Origin: Microbacterium testaceum StLB037
GTDB taxonomy: Bacteria > Actinomycetota > Actinomycetes > Actinomycetales > Microbacteriaceae
Reading direction: 5' to 3'
DNA length: 64,000 nt
Assembly: GCF_000202635.1 (NCBI RefSeq)
Contig: NC_015125.1
Span: forward strand, 1,302,001-1,366,000
Shown here one piece after another: positions 27,284 through 35,645 of the stretch; position 1 is the first letter of the stretch; each line of letters opens with the position of its first letter. Under the pieces are notes generated by a model. The model was not told where the DNA came from, did no database searches, and worked only from the letters and a program-made list of their open reading frames with translations. The position numbers were made by a program, and so were the translations under genes.

Positions 27284-28059
27284 CCCGTCTTCTCGCCGAG
27301 CTGAGCGGTCCCGCCGCCGCGGAAGCCCTCACCGAGGACTCGATCCTCGTGCTCCCCACGGGCGCGATCGAGCACCACGGTCCGCACCTTCCTTTGGCGA
27401 CGGATGCCATCGTGGCCGAGGCCTCGGCGACGGCCGCCGTCGCGCGGGCCGCGGCGATGGGGCTGGACGTCTGGCAGTTGCCGACCCTGTCGATCACGAA
27501 GTCGGACGAGCACTCGTGGGCACCGGGGACGCTGTGGCTGACGCCCGAGACGATGCTGCAGACCGTCGTCGACATCGGGCGCTCGATCCTCACCACGCGC
27601 GCTCGGACGCTCGTGTTCCTCAACGGCCACGGCGGCAACGTCGCGCTGCTGAACGTCGCGAACCGCGAGCTGCGTCGCCGCTTCGGCCTGCGCACGTTCT
27701 TCATGCCCGCCGCGCGCGTGCCCTCGTTCGACGGCACCGACGGCACGCCCGACGAGCACGGCACCGGCATCCACGCCGGCTACGGCGAGACGAGCATGAT
27801 CATGCACCTGCGCCCCGAGCTCGTCGATCCGTCGACCTTCCACGCCACGGTGCCCGCGCACATCGGCGACTTCCGGCACATCGGCTTCAACGGCAAGCCG
27901 GTGACCTTCGGATGGCTGTCGAACGACTTCGGCCCCACCGGCGTACTGGGCGACCCGACCGGCGCCAACGCCGAGGCAGGGGCGCGCATGTTCGAGGACA
28001 GCGTGTCGTTCGTGGTCGAGGCGCTCGAGGAGATCAGCCGATTCGACTACACCGCGTGA
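27280..28059 (+). CDS. Creatininase family amidohydrolase
   Basis: 259 residues. Metal-binding signature LPTGAIEHHGPHLPLATDAI and the second motif VFLNGHGGNVALLNVANREL are diagnostic. Members open cyclic amides (creatinine), remove formyl groups (ArfB) or act in cofactor maturation. Start ATG overlaps the oxidase stop. With the CodA-like deaminase in the same operon, ring opening of a creatinine- or hydantoin-like compound is plausible (inference). Confidence 0.9.
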   Translation: MTRLLAELSGPAAAEALTEDSILVLPTGAIEHHGPHLPLATDAIVAEASATAAVARAAAMGLDVWQLPTLSITKSDEHSWAPGTLWLTPETMLQTVVDIGRSILTTRARTLVFLNGHGGNVALLNVANRELRRRFGLRTFFMPAARVPSFDGTDGTPDEHGTGIHAGYGETSMIMHLRPELVDPSTFHATVPAHIGDFRHIGFNGKPVTFGWLSNDFGPTGVLGDPTGANAEAGARMFEDSVSFVVEALEEISRFDYTA

Positions 28060-28076
28060 TGGTGGCGCGGCGCGCA

Positions 28077-28435
28077 GCACGACTCCTGCAGATTCGGCCG
28101 TGCGGCACCGGACCGGCTGTCGTGGGTGCGTCGTGCAGGAGTTGTGCGCCGCGGACGAGCGGGTTGGCGCCCCACCCCGCGTTCACGTGCGCGCCGCTCC
28201 CCGACGCGGCGGTTCTCGGTGGCAGGCAGCACAACTCCTGCAGAATGCGCACCAGGATGCGTCCCGGGGGCGCGACCCCGGGTCTTTGCAGGAGTTCTGC
28301 ACCCGGAAGGCAGAAGCCCGCCGAGATCGGTGCCGCCGCCGGTACGCGGCCGGTGCGGCACAACTCCTGCGAATTCTCGCCCGAAGTGCGGCAGCGGCAG
28401 ACCCCCCGAGACCGGGAATCGTGCAGGGGTTGTGC
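28077..28435. repeat. Three palindromic units with GCACAACTCCTGCA ends
   Basis: Units at 28077-28147, 28229-28300 and 28358-28435 (71, 72 and 78 bp) each begin with a version of GCACAACTCCTGCA and end with its reverse complement TGCAGGAGTTGTGC. The centres differ, apart from CG-rich pairing. They occupy the 427-base gap before the MFS gene; I see no gene there. They look like non-autonomous palindromic elements. Confidence 0.85.
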
Positions 28436-28486
28436 TTCGCCCGGGCCGGATTCGACTCCGGATGCCACGGACTCGGCGGTGCGCGC

Positions 28487-29698
28487 GTGAGCGTGGCCGC
28501 CGAACCCGCGCAGGGGGTCCGGGCCTACGGGCAGGTGCTGCGCCTGCCCGGCGCGCGGACCTTCGTCGCCGCGGGTATCCTCGCCCGATTCCCGCGCGCG
28601 ACCCTCTCGCTCGGCATCATCCTGCTGGTGTCCGCCACGACCGGCAGCTTCGCCTCGGCGGGCCTCGTCGTCGCCCCGCTCGTCGGCGGCATGGCGGTCG
28701 CGGCGCCCCTGTGGTCGTCGCGGATGGATCGGCACGGCCAGGCCCGCGTCATCCTGATCTCTCTCGGATGCCTCGTGCTCGCGGCATCCGGTCTGCTCGC
28801 CCTGGTGCTGACCGGGGCGCCGTTCTGGACGTGGCTCGTCGCCGCCTTCGTCACCGGCGCCGCGACCCCCGACCTCACCTCGGCCGTGCGTGCGCGGTGG
28901 ACGGTGCTCGCGCCGGAATCGCAGCGCACCGCCGCCCTCGCGCTCGAGACGATCGCCGATCAGATGGTGTTCATCGCGGGTCCGCCCGCCATCACGGCGG
29001 TCGCCGCGGCCGTCGACCCCGCGGTGGCGATGCTCGGCTCGCTCGGGCTCGGGGTGATCGGCGGCGTGTGGCTCGCGGCACAGCGCGGGACGCAGCCCGT
29101 GGCCTCGCCGCGCGGACCGCGGACCGGGCTCGTCCTGCCGCCCGCCGGGGTCGTACCGGTCGCTCTGGCATGCATCGCGCTGGGTGGTGTCTTCGGTGCC
29201 TTCGACGTGAGCCTCGTCGGCTGGGCGGAGGTCGGCGGGCGGCCCTGGCTCGCGGGGCCGGCGTTCAGCGCTCTGGCCGTGGCGATCGCGATCGGCTCCG
29301 TCGTCACGGGGGCGCGCGCGTGGAAGCTGTCTCCCGCCGCGCGCTACATCGGCTTCGCAGCGCTGGCCGCGGTGGTCGCGGTGGGACTCCCGTTCGCGCA
29401 GAGCTCGGTGCCCGTGCTGTTCGGCGTGATCCTGCTGCTGGGCTTGGCCGTGTCGCCGGTGATGGTCTCCGGCATCCTGGTCGCCTCGGCGCGCGCCCCG
29501 AAGGGACGCGTCACGGAGACGCTCGCCTACCCGACGGCCGCGATGTCGCTCGGGGTACCGATCGGCGGCGTGATCGCGGGAGCGGCCCTGGATGCCACGG
29601 GCCCGGCGACCGCCCTGGTCACGATCGCGGTGTCGCTGGCTCTGGCGGCGGTGATCGCCGCGGTGGGCGAGGCGCTGGTGCGGGTGGGTCGGCGGTAG
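28487..29698 (+). CDS. MFS transporter
   Basis: 403 residues with about twelve hydrophobic segments (for example SLGIILLVSATTGSFASAGL near residue 35 and VLFGVILLLGLAVSPVMVSG near 310). Cytoplasmic loops carry Arg-rich pieces (SSRMDRHGQARV). GTG 28487 is chosen because upstream sequence is the repeat array. Drug/sugar efflux or uptake cannot be distinguished. It ends just before another palindromic array. Confidence 0.85.
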   Translation: MSVAAEPAQGVRAYGQVLRLPGARTFVAAGILARFPRATLSLGIILLVSATTGSFASAGLVVAPLVGGMAVAAPLWSSRMDRHGQARVILISLGCLVLAASGLLALVLTGAPFWTWLVAAFVTGAATPDLTSAVRARWTVLAPESQRTAALALETIADQMVFIAGPPAITAVAAAVDPAVAMLGSLGLGVIGGVWLAAQRGTQPVASPRGPRTGLVLPPAGVVPVALACIALGGVFGAFDVSLVGWAEVGGRPWLAGPAFSALAVAIAIGSVVTGARAWKLSPAARYIGFAALAAVVAVGLPFAQSSVPVLFGVILLLGLAVSPVMVSGILVASARAPKGRVTETLAYPTAAMSLGVPIGGVIAGAALDATGPATALVTIAVSLALAAVIAAVGEALVRVGRR

Positions 29699-29707
29699 CG
29701 GCGGGGC

Positions 29708-29884
29708 GGAGGCTTCGACACGCTCAGCCACCGCGCACGGCCCGGGCCCCCTGCCGCCGCCGAGGTCCCTGAGCCCGTCGAAGGGACCGCACCCCAGCCA
29801 CCGCGCACAGCCCAGGTCCCTGAGCCCGTCGAAGCGACCGCACCCCGCAGCCGCGCGAGGAGGCTTCGACACGCTCAGCCACCT
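29708..29884. repeat. Palindromic repeat array B
   Basis: Four units: 29708-29731 and 29859-29883 (CTTCGACACGCTCAGCCAC type) and 29764-29788 and 29815-29839 (GGTCCCTGAGCCCGTCGAAG type). Same loop family as the other arrays with a C/G change in the loop. Lies between convergent genes and may act as a terminator for both. Confidence 0.85.
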
Positions 29885-29908
29885 CTGCCGTTCGGCCGGG
29901 CGTGCGCG

Positions 29909-30124
29909 TCAGCCCGCCGAGACATCCAGACTGTGGACCCGGCCGGTCGCCGGGTCGACCCAGTTTCCGGAGCCGGTCAGGCGGTGCCACCGCTTGTGGA
30001 ACGCGAGATCCGTGTCGGCGGCGTCGAGGACGCCCGCCCCGCACAGGTCGCAGATCCGGAGGAGGACCGTCTCCCCCTCCGCCGTCGTCAGCGACACCGA
30101 ACCGTTTGGAAATGTGAGCCCCAC
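29909..30124 (-). CDS. Small protein with C2H2 zinc-finger-like motif
   Basis: 71 residues from GTG 30124, preceded by AGGGGGAG. Residues CDLCG and then, 14 residues on, HKRWH give the spacing C-X2-C-X14-H-X3-H of a single zinc finger, followed by DPATGRVHSLDVSAG. A small beta-rich N-terminus precedes it (GLTFPNGSVSLTT). Possibly a DNA- or RNA-binding accessory protein; no function can be assigned. A longer start at 30157 is possible but lacks a ribosome site. Confidence 0.72.
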   Translation of the reverse strand: MGLTFPNGSVSLTTAEGETVLLRICDLCGAGVLDAADTDLAFHKRWHRLTGSGNWVDPATGRVHSLDVSAG

Positions 30125-30178
30125 CGCGCTCCCCCTTCGTTCGCGAGATGCCCACACCTTACGAGACGCGGGGGCGGC

Positions 30179-30766
30179 TCAGTGCGGTGCGACCTCGCGG
30201 AGCGCGCGGCGGACCACGCTCTGCGGGGCTTCCGTCCCTCCGTGCAGCGCCCACCAGGCGAGGGACGCATTGACCGCCGCCATCAGCGCGTGCACGCGCA
30301 CCAGGATCGAGAGGTCGTCCGGTGAGGAGCCCGACCGTTCCACGGCAAATCGTGCCGCGGCATCCGTCATCATCCCGATCGTCGGGGCACCGACCTGCTG
30401 GATCGACGGGTTCGCGCGGATCACGCGGAGCCGGTGGCGCGTGACCTCGATGGACTCCGCGGGGATGGTCGCACCGGCCTCGAAGGCGCGGCGGATCACC
30501 TCCCAGACCGGCTCGTCCTCGGCGCTGGCGGCCAGGGAGGTGCGGAAGCGATCGGACGACTCCTCGAGCCCGTCCCAGACGAGGGCGGCCTTGGTCGGGA
30601 AGAGCCGGAACAGCGAGCGCCGACTCACGCCCGCCGCGGTGGCGACCTCGTCCATCGACACGGCGTCGAACCCGCGCTCGTCGAAGAGGCGGAGCGCGAC
30701 GAGAGAGACGCGACCGGGATCGATCGTGCGCGGCCTCCCCGCGGGACGTTCGTTCGGACGTTCCAT
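30179..30766 (-). CDS. TetR family transcriptional regulator
   Basis: 195 residues. The N-terminal helix-turn-helix VSLVALRLFDERGFDAVSMD / EVATAAGVSRRSLFRLFPTK is typical TetR; the C-terminal ligand domain resembles mycofactocin/TetR_C forms with RHRLRVIRANPSIQ. Divergent to a short-chain dehydrogenase with 67 bases between and a palindrome in the gap, so it very likely represses both. Confidence 0.93.
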   Translation of the reverse strand: MERPNERPAGRPRTIDPGRVSLVALRLFDERGFDAVSMDEVATAAGVSRRSLFRLFPTKAALVWDGLEESSDRFRTSLAASAEDEPVWEVIRRAFEAGATIPAESIEVTRHRLRVIRANPSIQQVGAPTIGMMTDAAARFAVERSGSSPDDLSILVRVHALMAAVNASLAWWALHGGTEAPQSVVRRALREVAPH

Positions 30767-30795
30767 AGACACCTTTCGGCACTGAGTGCTAAAAC
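30766..30795 (+). promoter_or_regulatory. SDR promoter with TetR-type palindrome
   Basis: TAGACA (30766-30771), 18-base spacer, TAAAAC (30790-30795). The palindrome GCACT-G-AGTGC (30779-30789) lies in the spacer directly before the -10, an ideal repressor position. Confidence 0.5.
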
Positions 30796-30833
30796 GTGAG
30801 TGGCGCACCCGCGCCCTCACGAAGGAGAAAAAC

Positions 30834-31592
30834 ATGACCGCGTCGACCGTCGCACGATTCGCAGGCAAGACCATCATCGTCACAGGTGCCGGGTCCGGTA
30901 TCGGACGCGCCACGGCGACGCGCATCGCGCACGAAGGAGGGCGCGTGATCGCAACAGACGTCGTCGCCCCGCGACTCGATGCCCTGCGCGAGGAGTTGAG
31001 CGGCCTCGCGGTCGAGACGGTCGTGGGCGACGTCTCCGCGCCCGAGACCATCGCGGCGATCCTCGACGCCGCGGGAGAGCGCGTCGACGGCCTCGCGAAC
31101 GTCGCCGGGATCATGGATGCCTTCCTCCCGCCGAGCGAGGTGGACGACGCCACGTGGGACCGGGTCATGAGCGTCAACCTCACCGGGCCGATGCGCCTGA
31201 CGCGGGCGGTGCTGCCCCTGATGATCGCCGTGGGCGAGGGAGCCATCGTCAACGTCGCCTCGGAAGCGGCGCTGCGCGGCTCGACGGCCGGCGCGGCCTA
31301 CACGTCGTCGAAGCACGCGATCGCGGGATTCACGAAGAGCGTCGCGTTCTTCCACGGACCCCAGGGCATCCGCGCGAACGCCGTCGCCCCGGGAGCGGTC
31401 GCGACGAACATCGAGGCCCCGATGGGCAGCGAGTACGCCGCCGGACGCGTCGGCCCGCTTCTGCAGGTCGTCGTGCCGCCCGTGGCGCAGCCCGAGCATC
31501 TCGCCGCCGCCATCACCTGGCTGCTGAGCGACGACTCGGCCAACGTCAACGGTGTGCTGCTGCCGAGCGACGGGGGATGGTCGGCGATCTGA
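30834..31592 (+). CDS. Short-chain dehydrogenase/reductase
   Basis: NAD(P)-dependent oxidoreductase of 252 residues. TGAGSGIGRATA (cofactor), NVAGIMD, and the catalytic YTSSK with Ser in NVASEAALRG are present; the C-terminal VNGVLLPSDGGWSAI is standard. ATG 30834 follows GAAGGAG. Probably induced by its substrate through the divergent TetR regulator. Confidence 0.93.
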   Translation: MTASTVARFAGKTIIVTGAGSGIGRATATRIAHEGGRVIATDVVAPRLDALREELSGLAVETVVGDVSAPETIAAILDAAGERVDGLANVAGIMDAFLPPSEVDDATWDRVMSVNLTGPMRLTRAVLPLMIAVGEGAIVNVASEAALRGSTAGAAYTSSKHAIAGFTKSVAFFHGPQGIRANAVAPGAVATNIEAPMGSEYAAGRVGPLLQVVVPPVAQPEHLAAAITWLLSDDSANVNGVLLPSDGGWSAI

Positions 31593-31618
31593 CGCACTCC
31601 GCCGCCGCGCGCTCGCCC

Positions 31619-31774
31619 GGTGGCTTCGACAGGCTCAGCCACCTGCGCCGCGCGCTCGCCCGGACGCTTCGACAGGCTCAGCGACCTCCGCGGGGCGCTC
31701 GCCCGGTGGCTTCGACAGGCTCAGCCACCTCCGCCACGCGCGCGAGCGAGGTCCCTGAGCCTGTCGAAGGGACC
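31619..31774. repeat. Palindromic repeat array C
   Basis: Three units in exact 43-base steps (31619, 31662, 31705), each preceded by GCTCGCCCGG, then one GGTCCC...GGGACC unit at 31750-31774. The middle unit has mutated stems (GACGCTTC...CAGCGAC). The even step shows tandem duplication of unit plus spacer. Confidence 0.9.
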
Positions 31775-31817
31775 GGACCCGCGCGGCGACGAACGTGCGA
31801 CCCGTAGCGTGGTCTTC

Positions 31818-32183
31818 GTGGACCCCGAGACCGAGGAGCAACGATCGCGCTTGGCTCACTGGAGCTGGCAGGACCGATCCCTCAGGTCCACCACGCCCCC
31901 ACGGGTCGAGGACGGTCGGCGCCTCATCCGCGTCTTCCCGGAGTGGATCAGCGGCCTCCCCCTCTGGGAGAACTTCACCGAAAACTACCCGTTCGAGCGC
32001 GATGCCCTGCCCCTCTCGTCCGAGCTGCAAGACGCTCTCGAGGCATGGAACGAGCACTGGCAGAATCGGAACCCCACCGAGGAGCTCCCCGACCTGGACC
32101 GATGGCTCACCGAGGGCGGAGAGCTCGTCGCCCGACTCCGCGACGAACTGGGTGACGTCGCCGAGGTGCGGGCCGAGTTCTGA
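31818..32183 (+). CDS. Hypothetical protein, 121 residues
   Basis: I do not recognise it. Acidic, soluble, rich in Trp and Glu (LAHWSWQDRSLRS, VFPEWISGLPLWENFTENYP), with a helical C-terminus (LDRWLTEGGELVARLRDELG). Codon use is like the host. GTG 31818 is preferred; GTG 31809 is nine bases upstream and neither has a good ribosome site. No clear link to neighbours. Confidence 0.6.
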   Translation: MDPETEEQRSRLAHWSWQDRSLRSTTPPRVEDGRRLIRVFPEWISGLPLWENFTENYPFERDALPLSSELQDALEAWNEHWQNRNPTEELPDLDRWLTEGGELVARLRDELGDVAEVRAEF

Positions 32184-32257
32184 GTTCCTCTTCCAGCGGG
32201 CGGATCAGCTAGGGGCGAACGGTCCCTGTGGGTGGGTAGCGGCAACGACCGGCGAGC

Positions 32258-32494
32258 TCAGCGGTGGGGCGCGGCGCTGACGATCTTCACTCGTTTCGGG
32301 CGAATGATTCTGATGGCAACTGAGGCGTGTCCAGCCGCGACAAGAGTAGCCAACACCGCGGCCACGTAGGGCGTGACATCGGGGGCATCAGTGCCGAGCG
32401 CAGAGAGCACGATGAAGGGTAGCGTCAGGCTGAGCAGTGTCCCGACCGCGAACGACAGCGCCAGCAAAAGGAAGAGCAGAAGTTTGTCTTTCAC
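32258..32494 (-). CDS. Small two-helix membrane protein
   Basis: 78 residues with two hydrophobic segments (LLLFLLLALSFAVGTLLSLT and YVAAVLATLVAAGHASVAI) and a basic C-terminus (RIIRPKRVK). Starts seven bases after the stop of the secreted-protein gene, so the two form an operon. GC is lower than the genome norm here. Function unknown. Confidence 0.65.
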   Translation of the reverse strand: MKDKLLLFLLLALSFAVGTLLSLTLPFIVLSALGTDAPDVTPYVAAVLATLVAAGHASVAIRIIRPKRVKIVSAAPHR

Positions 32495-32500
32495 GATGCC

Positions 32501-32917
32501 TCAGCACTTATAGGTGTTCAGAGTGAAGGCGAAGTCGTCGCCGATCTTGTGCCAGCCGCCGTCTCCCTTGAGATAGTTCCTGGCTTGCGTGGTGCCGCCC
32601 GCACCATAGAACCACGCACAGACGCCTCTGGCGAGAAGATACCCATCGGCGTCCTTCATGGAGTCTCGGGACGACTGGCCAGGCCGAAGTGTCGATGTCA
32701 CGCCCGTAGGGCGGCCAGCTGAAGTGCTCCAGTTCGCTCCGACCAGGATGGAGAACTGCGAGGTGCTGGCGTTCTTGACCGTGCCGCAGAAAATCCATCG
32801 ACAGTCGCTTGCCTGCGCCGCGCCCGGCACCTGCAGACCAGCCAGCGCTGCCACGACCAGGGCGCCGCTGATCATCACTCTCCGCAACCTCGGCCGGAAG
32901 AAACGAACTCGACTCAT
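32501..32917 (-). CDS. Secreted cysteine-containing protein
   Basis: 138 residues. ATG 32917 follows GGAGCC. Signal peptide with basic start and AVVAALAGLQVPGAAQA-like cleavage region (ALVVAALAGLQVPGAAQAS), then a mature domain of about 100 residues with four cysteines (CRWIFCG, GVCAWFYG, terminal KC) that could make two disulfides. Family not recognised. Lies in a lower-GC patch beside an IS, so it may be acquired. Confidence 0.65.
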   Translation of the reverse strand: MSRVRFFRPRLRRVMISGALVVAALAGLQVPGAAQASDCRWIFCGTVKNASTSQFSILVGANWSTSAGRPTGVTSTLRPGQSSRDSMKDADGYLLARGVCAWFYGAGGTTQARNYLKGDGGWHKIGDDFAFTLNTYKC

Positions 32918-33155
32918 ACATGGCTCCTGCCTGGGAAATGGAGCGCATACCCGCTCCCGTCGCGGAGCTTCTCGCCGCGCGTTCGCCCATCGTCGTGAAG
33001 AAGCGCCGTGCTGGTGCCGAGAGGCGCGAAATCTCACCATGGAGGTCGCCCAATCGCGCACTCCAAGTGAACGACAGTCACCTGTGCGCTCTTGTGTCAC
33101 CACTGATGCAGCGCGGGCCGACAGGGTGGCTAGACATCACCGACGTGCGGACCTA

Positions 33156-34094
33156 GGGCGTGTCTTGTAATTGGTCGGTGTGTTGGCTGAGATGCTGGCA
33201 GGGTGTCGCGTTTCGTGTTGCTCTCGGATGATCAGTTCGTGTTGATCGCTGATCTTCTCCCTGGGCCTACGGGTAGGAAGGGGCGTCCGTTCGCGGACGC
33301 GCGGACGATGGTCGAGGGCATCGTTTACCGGTACCGGACCGGGATAGCCTGGCGGGATCTGCCGCGGACGTTCGGGCCGTGGCAGACGGTGTGGGCTTGG
33401 CATCGCCGTCTCGCGGCCGATGGCACCTGGGACGTCGTGCTCGACCGACTGGTCAGCGCTGCGGACACCGCTGGCGCGGTGGACTGGTCGGTGTCAGTGG
33501 ACTCCACGATTGCGCGCGCCCACCAGCACGCGACGAACATCTCCCGGGTTACGGGGGGCTTCGTCGAATTACACGAATCCGCGACTCGAGCCGCCTGACC
33601 ACGGCTTCGGTCGCTCCCGCGGAGGCCTGTCCACGAAGATTCACCAGCTCGTCGACGGTCATGGACTGCCCTTGGTGACATTGGTCACCCCCGGACAAGC
33701 GGGCGACTCGCCGATGCTGCTGCCCCTGCTGGCCGAACTCCGCGTCACCCGGCCGGTCGGACGCCCGCGCACCCGACCCGATCGAGTGCGCGGCGACAAG
33801 GCGTACTCATCCCGAGCGATCCGCGCCCACCTTCGCAGCCGTGGCATCGAAGCAGTGATCCCGGAGCCCCGCGACCAGCAAGGCCACCGGAAACGGCGCG
33901 GATCCCGAGGCGGACGCCCCGTCTCCTACAACCCGGTCGACTACCGCAACCGCAACGTCATCGAACGCGGCTTCTGCCGAGTCAAACAATGGCGAGGCCT
34001 CGCTACCCGCTACGACAAGCTGGCAATCGTCTACCGCGCCGCGGTCGTCCTCAACGCCGTCATCGCCTGGCTACGCCATTTACAAGACACGCCC
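33156..34094 (+). mobile_element. IS5-family insertion sequence (IS427-like)
   Basis: About 940 bp. The 18-base ends CTAGGGCGTGTCTTGTAA (33153-33170) and its exact complement (34080-34097) are terminal inverted repeats plus the flanking TA or CTAG target. Two overlapping frames encode the transposase. The right end lies 14 bases from palindromic array D. Confidence 0.9.
33203..33598 (+). CDS. IS5-family transposase, N-terminal frame
   Basis: 131 residues: DUF4096-type N-terminal domain (LSDDQFVLIADLLPGPTGRK, GIVYRYRTGIAWRDLPRTFG) and the first catalytic Asp in WSVSVDSTIARAHQHA. The frame stops soon after TGGFVELHES; the rest of the enzyme is in a second frame. Confidence 0.88.
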   Translation: MSRFVLLSDDQFVLIADLLPGPTGRKGRPFADARTMVEGIVYRYRTGIAWRDLPRTFGPWQTVWAWHRRLAADGTWDVVLDRLVSAADTAGAVDWSVSVDSTIARAHQHATNISRVTGGFVELHESATRAA

Positions 34095-34097
34095 TAG
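33552..34097 (+). CDS. IS5-family transposase, C-terminal frame
   Basis: Continues the DDE domain: PPDHGFGRSRGGLSTKIH, VTLVTPGQAGDSPMLLPLL, second Asp in VRGDKAYSSRAIRAHLRSRG and the catalytic Glu in RNVIERGFCRVKQWRGLATR. It is one base forward of the first frame (equally two bases back). Many IS5 relatives join their frames by -1 slippage; here a run of six G at 33553-33558 lies in the overlap, but the needed shift is +1, so either +1 frameshifting or a disabling indel applies. Start given is where the frame could be entered. Confidence 0.8.
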   Translation, partial: RGASSNYTNPRLEPPDHGFGRSRGGLSTKIHQLVDGHGLPLVTLVTPGQAGDSPMLLPLLAELRVTRPVGRPRTRPDRVRGDKAYSSRAIRAHLRSRGIEAVIPEPRDQQGHRKRRGSRGGRPVSYNPVDYRNRNVIERGFCRVKQWRGLATRYDKLAIVYRAAVVLNAVIAWLRHLQDTP

Positions 34098-34110
34098 TTC
34101 GGGCCGGACC

Positions 34111-34180
34111 CGAGGCTCCTGAGCCTGTCGAAGGGACCAGCAGCCGCGCCCGGAGGCTTCGACAAGCTCAGCCACCTCCG
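34111..34180. repeat. Palindromic repeat array D
   Basis: An imperfect unit at 34112-34138 (CCTGAGCCTGTCGAAGGGAC) and a good one at 34151-34180 (CGGAGGCTTCGACAAGCTCA followed by GCCACCTCCG). Sits between the IS and the amidohydrolase stop. Confidence 0.8.
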
Positions 34181-34198
34181 TTGCACGACGCCTCGGGG

Positions 34199-35575
34199 TC
34201 AGAGGATGACGCCGAACTCCTCCGCGAGCGCGGGCAGCTCCTCGTGCAGCACCCGCGATGCCTCCTCGGCCAGCGGGTTCGTCGAAACACCGCGGTCGTT
34301 CACGAGCTTGCCGCCGACGTAGACCTGCTGCAGATTGCGCAGGCCGCACGCGAGGACGTAGCTGCGCACGGGGTTCCACAGCGGTCCGACGTCGGGCAGC
34401 CGCGGGTCGACCACCACGAAGTCGGCGAACTTGCCCACCTCGAGGCTGCCGACGCGGTCGTCGACGCCCATGATCTCCGCGCCCCCGAGGGTGTGCAGGC
34501 GCAGGACCCGCTCGGGCATCATCGACAGCGGGTCGTGGGTGCGGGCGCGCTGCATGAACATGCCCATGCGCATGTTCTGCCACGGGTCGGCGACGTCGGT
34601 GCAGGCCTGGTCGTCGAGACCCATGCCGACCTTCATGCCCTGCTCGAGCATCTCGGGCACATGCGCGATGCCGGATGCCAGACGCCCGTTGGATGCCGGC
34701 TGCCACGACATACTGGCGCCGCCGGCGGCGGCATCCGCGATGATCTCGGGCGTCGTCTGGATGAAGTGCCCGAACATCATGCCGGGGCGCAGGGCTCCGG
34801 CGTTCTTGTAGAGCTGGAACTTCGTCTGCTGGTGCTCGATGGCCTCGTACGTCTCGAGGAAGTGCGCCTGGTTCGTGACACCGAAGCGGTCCATGACGGC
34901 GACCTCGATCTCGGCGGCGTCCGGCCTCGTCGACCACTGCACCTGCCCCATGATCGAGGCGCCGAGGGCGATGTCGGGGTCCATGGCCAGGACGTGATCG
35001 AGGGATGCCTCGAACCGGGCGAAGATCTCGTCGTCGGTGCCGACGGTGGCATCGAGGGCGATGGAGTCGACGAAGCGGAGCCCCGCGTCGTGGCATCCGT
35101 CCGCCTGTCGGGTGTGCCAGGCGTGATCCCGCAGGATGCCGCCACCGTCGGCTCGCTTGCCGTCGACCATCGGCTCCCAGGGCAGGAGCGGGTCGGTGAA
35201 GTTGTAGGCCGTGGTCACGCCGTTGGCGAGGAAGTCGAGCGAGCCGTGCAGCGTCGCCCAGTAGATCTGGTCGGGTGAGGCGTTGTTGAGCACGCTGAAC
35301 ATCGAGGTACACCAGCCGTAGAGCGTCTGGTCGACGCCGAGTCCGCGCGAGCCGCTCGTGAAGAGGTGGCTGTGGGACGAGACGAAGCCGGGGGCGACGA
35401 ACTTGCCGTCGACGTCGAGGATCTCGTCGGCGGTGACACCCGGGGCGGGGTCGCCGGCGCCGATCGCGGCGATGCGGCCGTCCTGCACGAGGAGGTATCC
35501 GCGCTCGATGTAGCCGGGGTCGTCGGTGCCCGCGGGGACCGTGATGAGCCGTGCGTTCGTGACCAGGAGCGACAT
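34199..35575 (-). CDS. Amidohydrolase of the cytosine/guanine deaminase superfamily
   Basis: 458 residues from ATG 35575 (GTG 35584 is possible). Metal motifs: SSHSHLFTSG near residue 70, NQAHFLETYEAIEH, GHFIQTTPEI and the Asp in GMGLDDQACTD. The segment NASPDQIYWATLHGSLDFLA and the long spacing are like TrzA/ATZ-type hydrolases and SAH deaminase relatives. Removes an amino or other leaving group from a heterocycle; substrate not determined. Stands alone. Confidence 0.85.
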   Translation of the reverse strand: MSLLVTNARLITVPAGTDDPGYIERGYLLVQDGRIAAIGAGDPAPGVTADEILDVDGKFVAPGFVSSHSHLFTSGSRGLGVDQTLYGWCTSMFSVLNNASPDQIYWATLHGSLDFLANGVTTAYNFTDPLLPWEPMVDGKRADGGGILRDHAWHTRQADGCHDAGLRFVDSIALDATVGTDDEIFARFEASLDHVLAMDPDIALGASIMGQVQWSTRPDAAEIEVAVMDRFGVTNQAHFLETYEAIEHQQTKFQLYKNAGALRPGMMFGHFIQTTPEIIADAAAGGASMSWQPASNGRLASGIAHVPEMLEQGMKVGMGLDDQACTDVADPWQNMRMGMFMQRARTHDPLSMMPERVLRLHTLGGAEIMGVDDRVGSLEVGKFADFVVVDPRLPDVGPLWNPVRSYVLACGLRNLQQVYVGGKLVNDRGVSTNPLAEEASRVLHEELPALAEEFGVIL

Positions 35576-35645
35576 GTTGATCACGGTAACAATGGCGTGT
35601 TTCCGCGGTGTTCCGGGCGTGGGGCGGGCTGTTTGCGGGGAGCCT

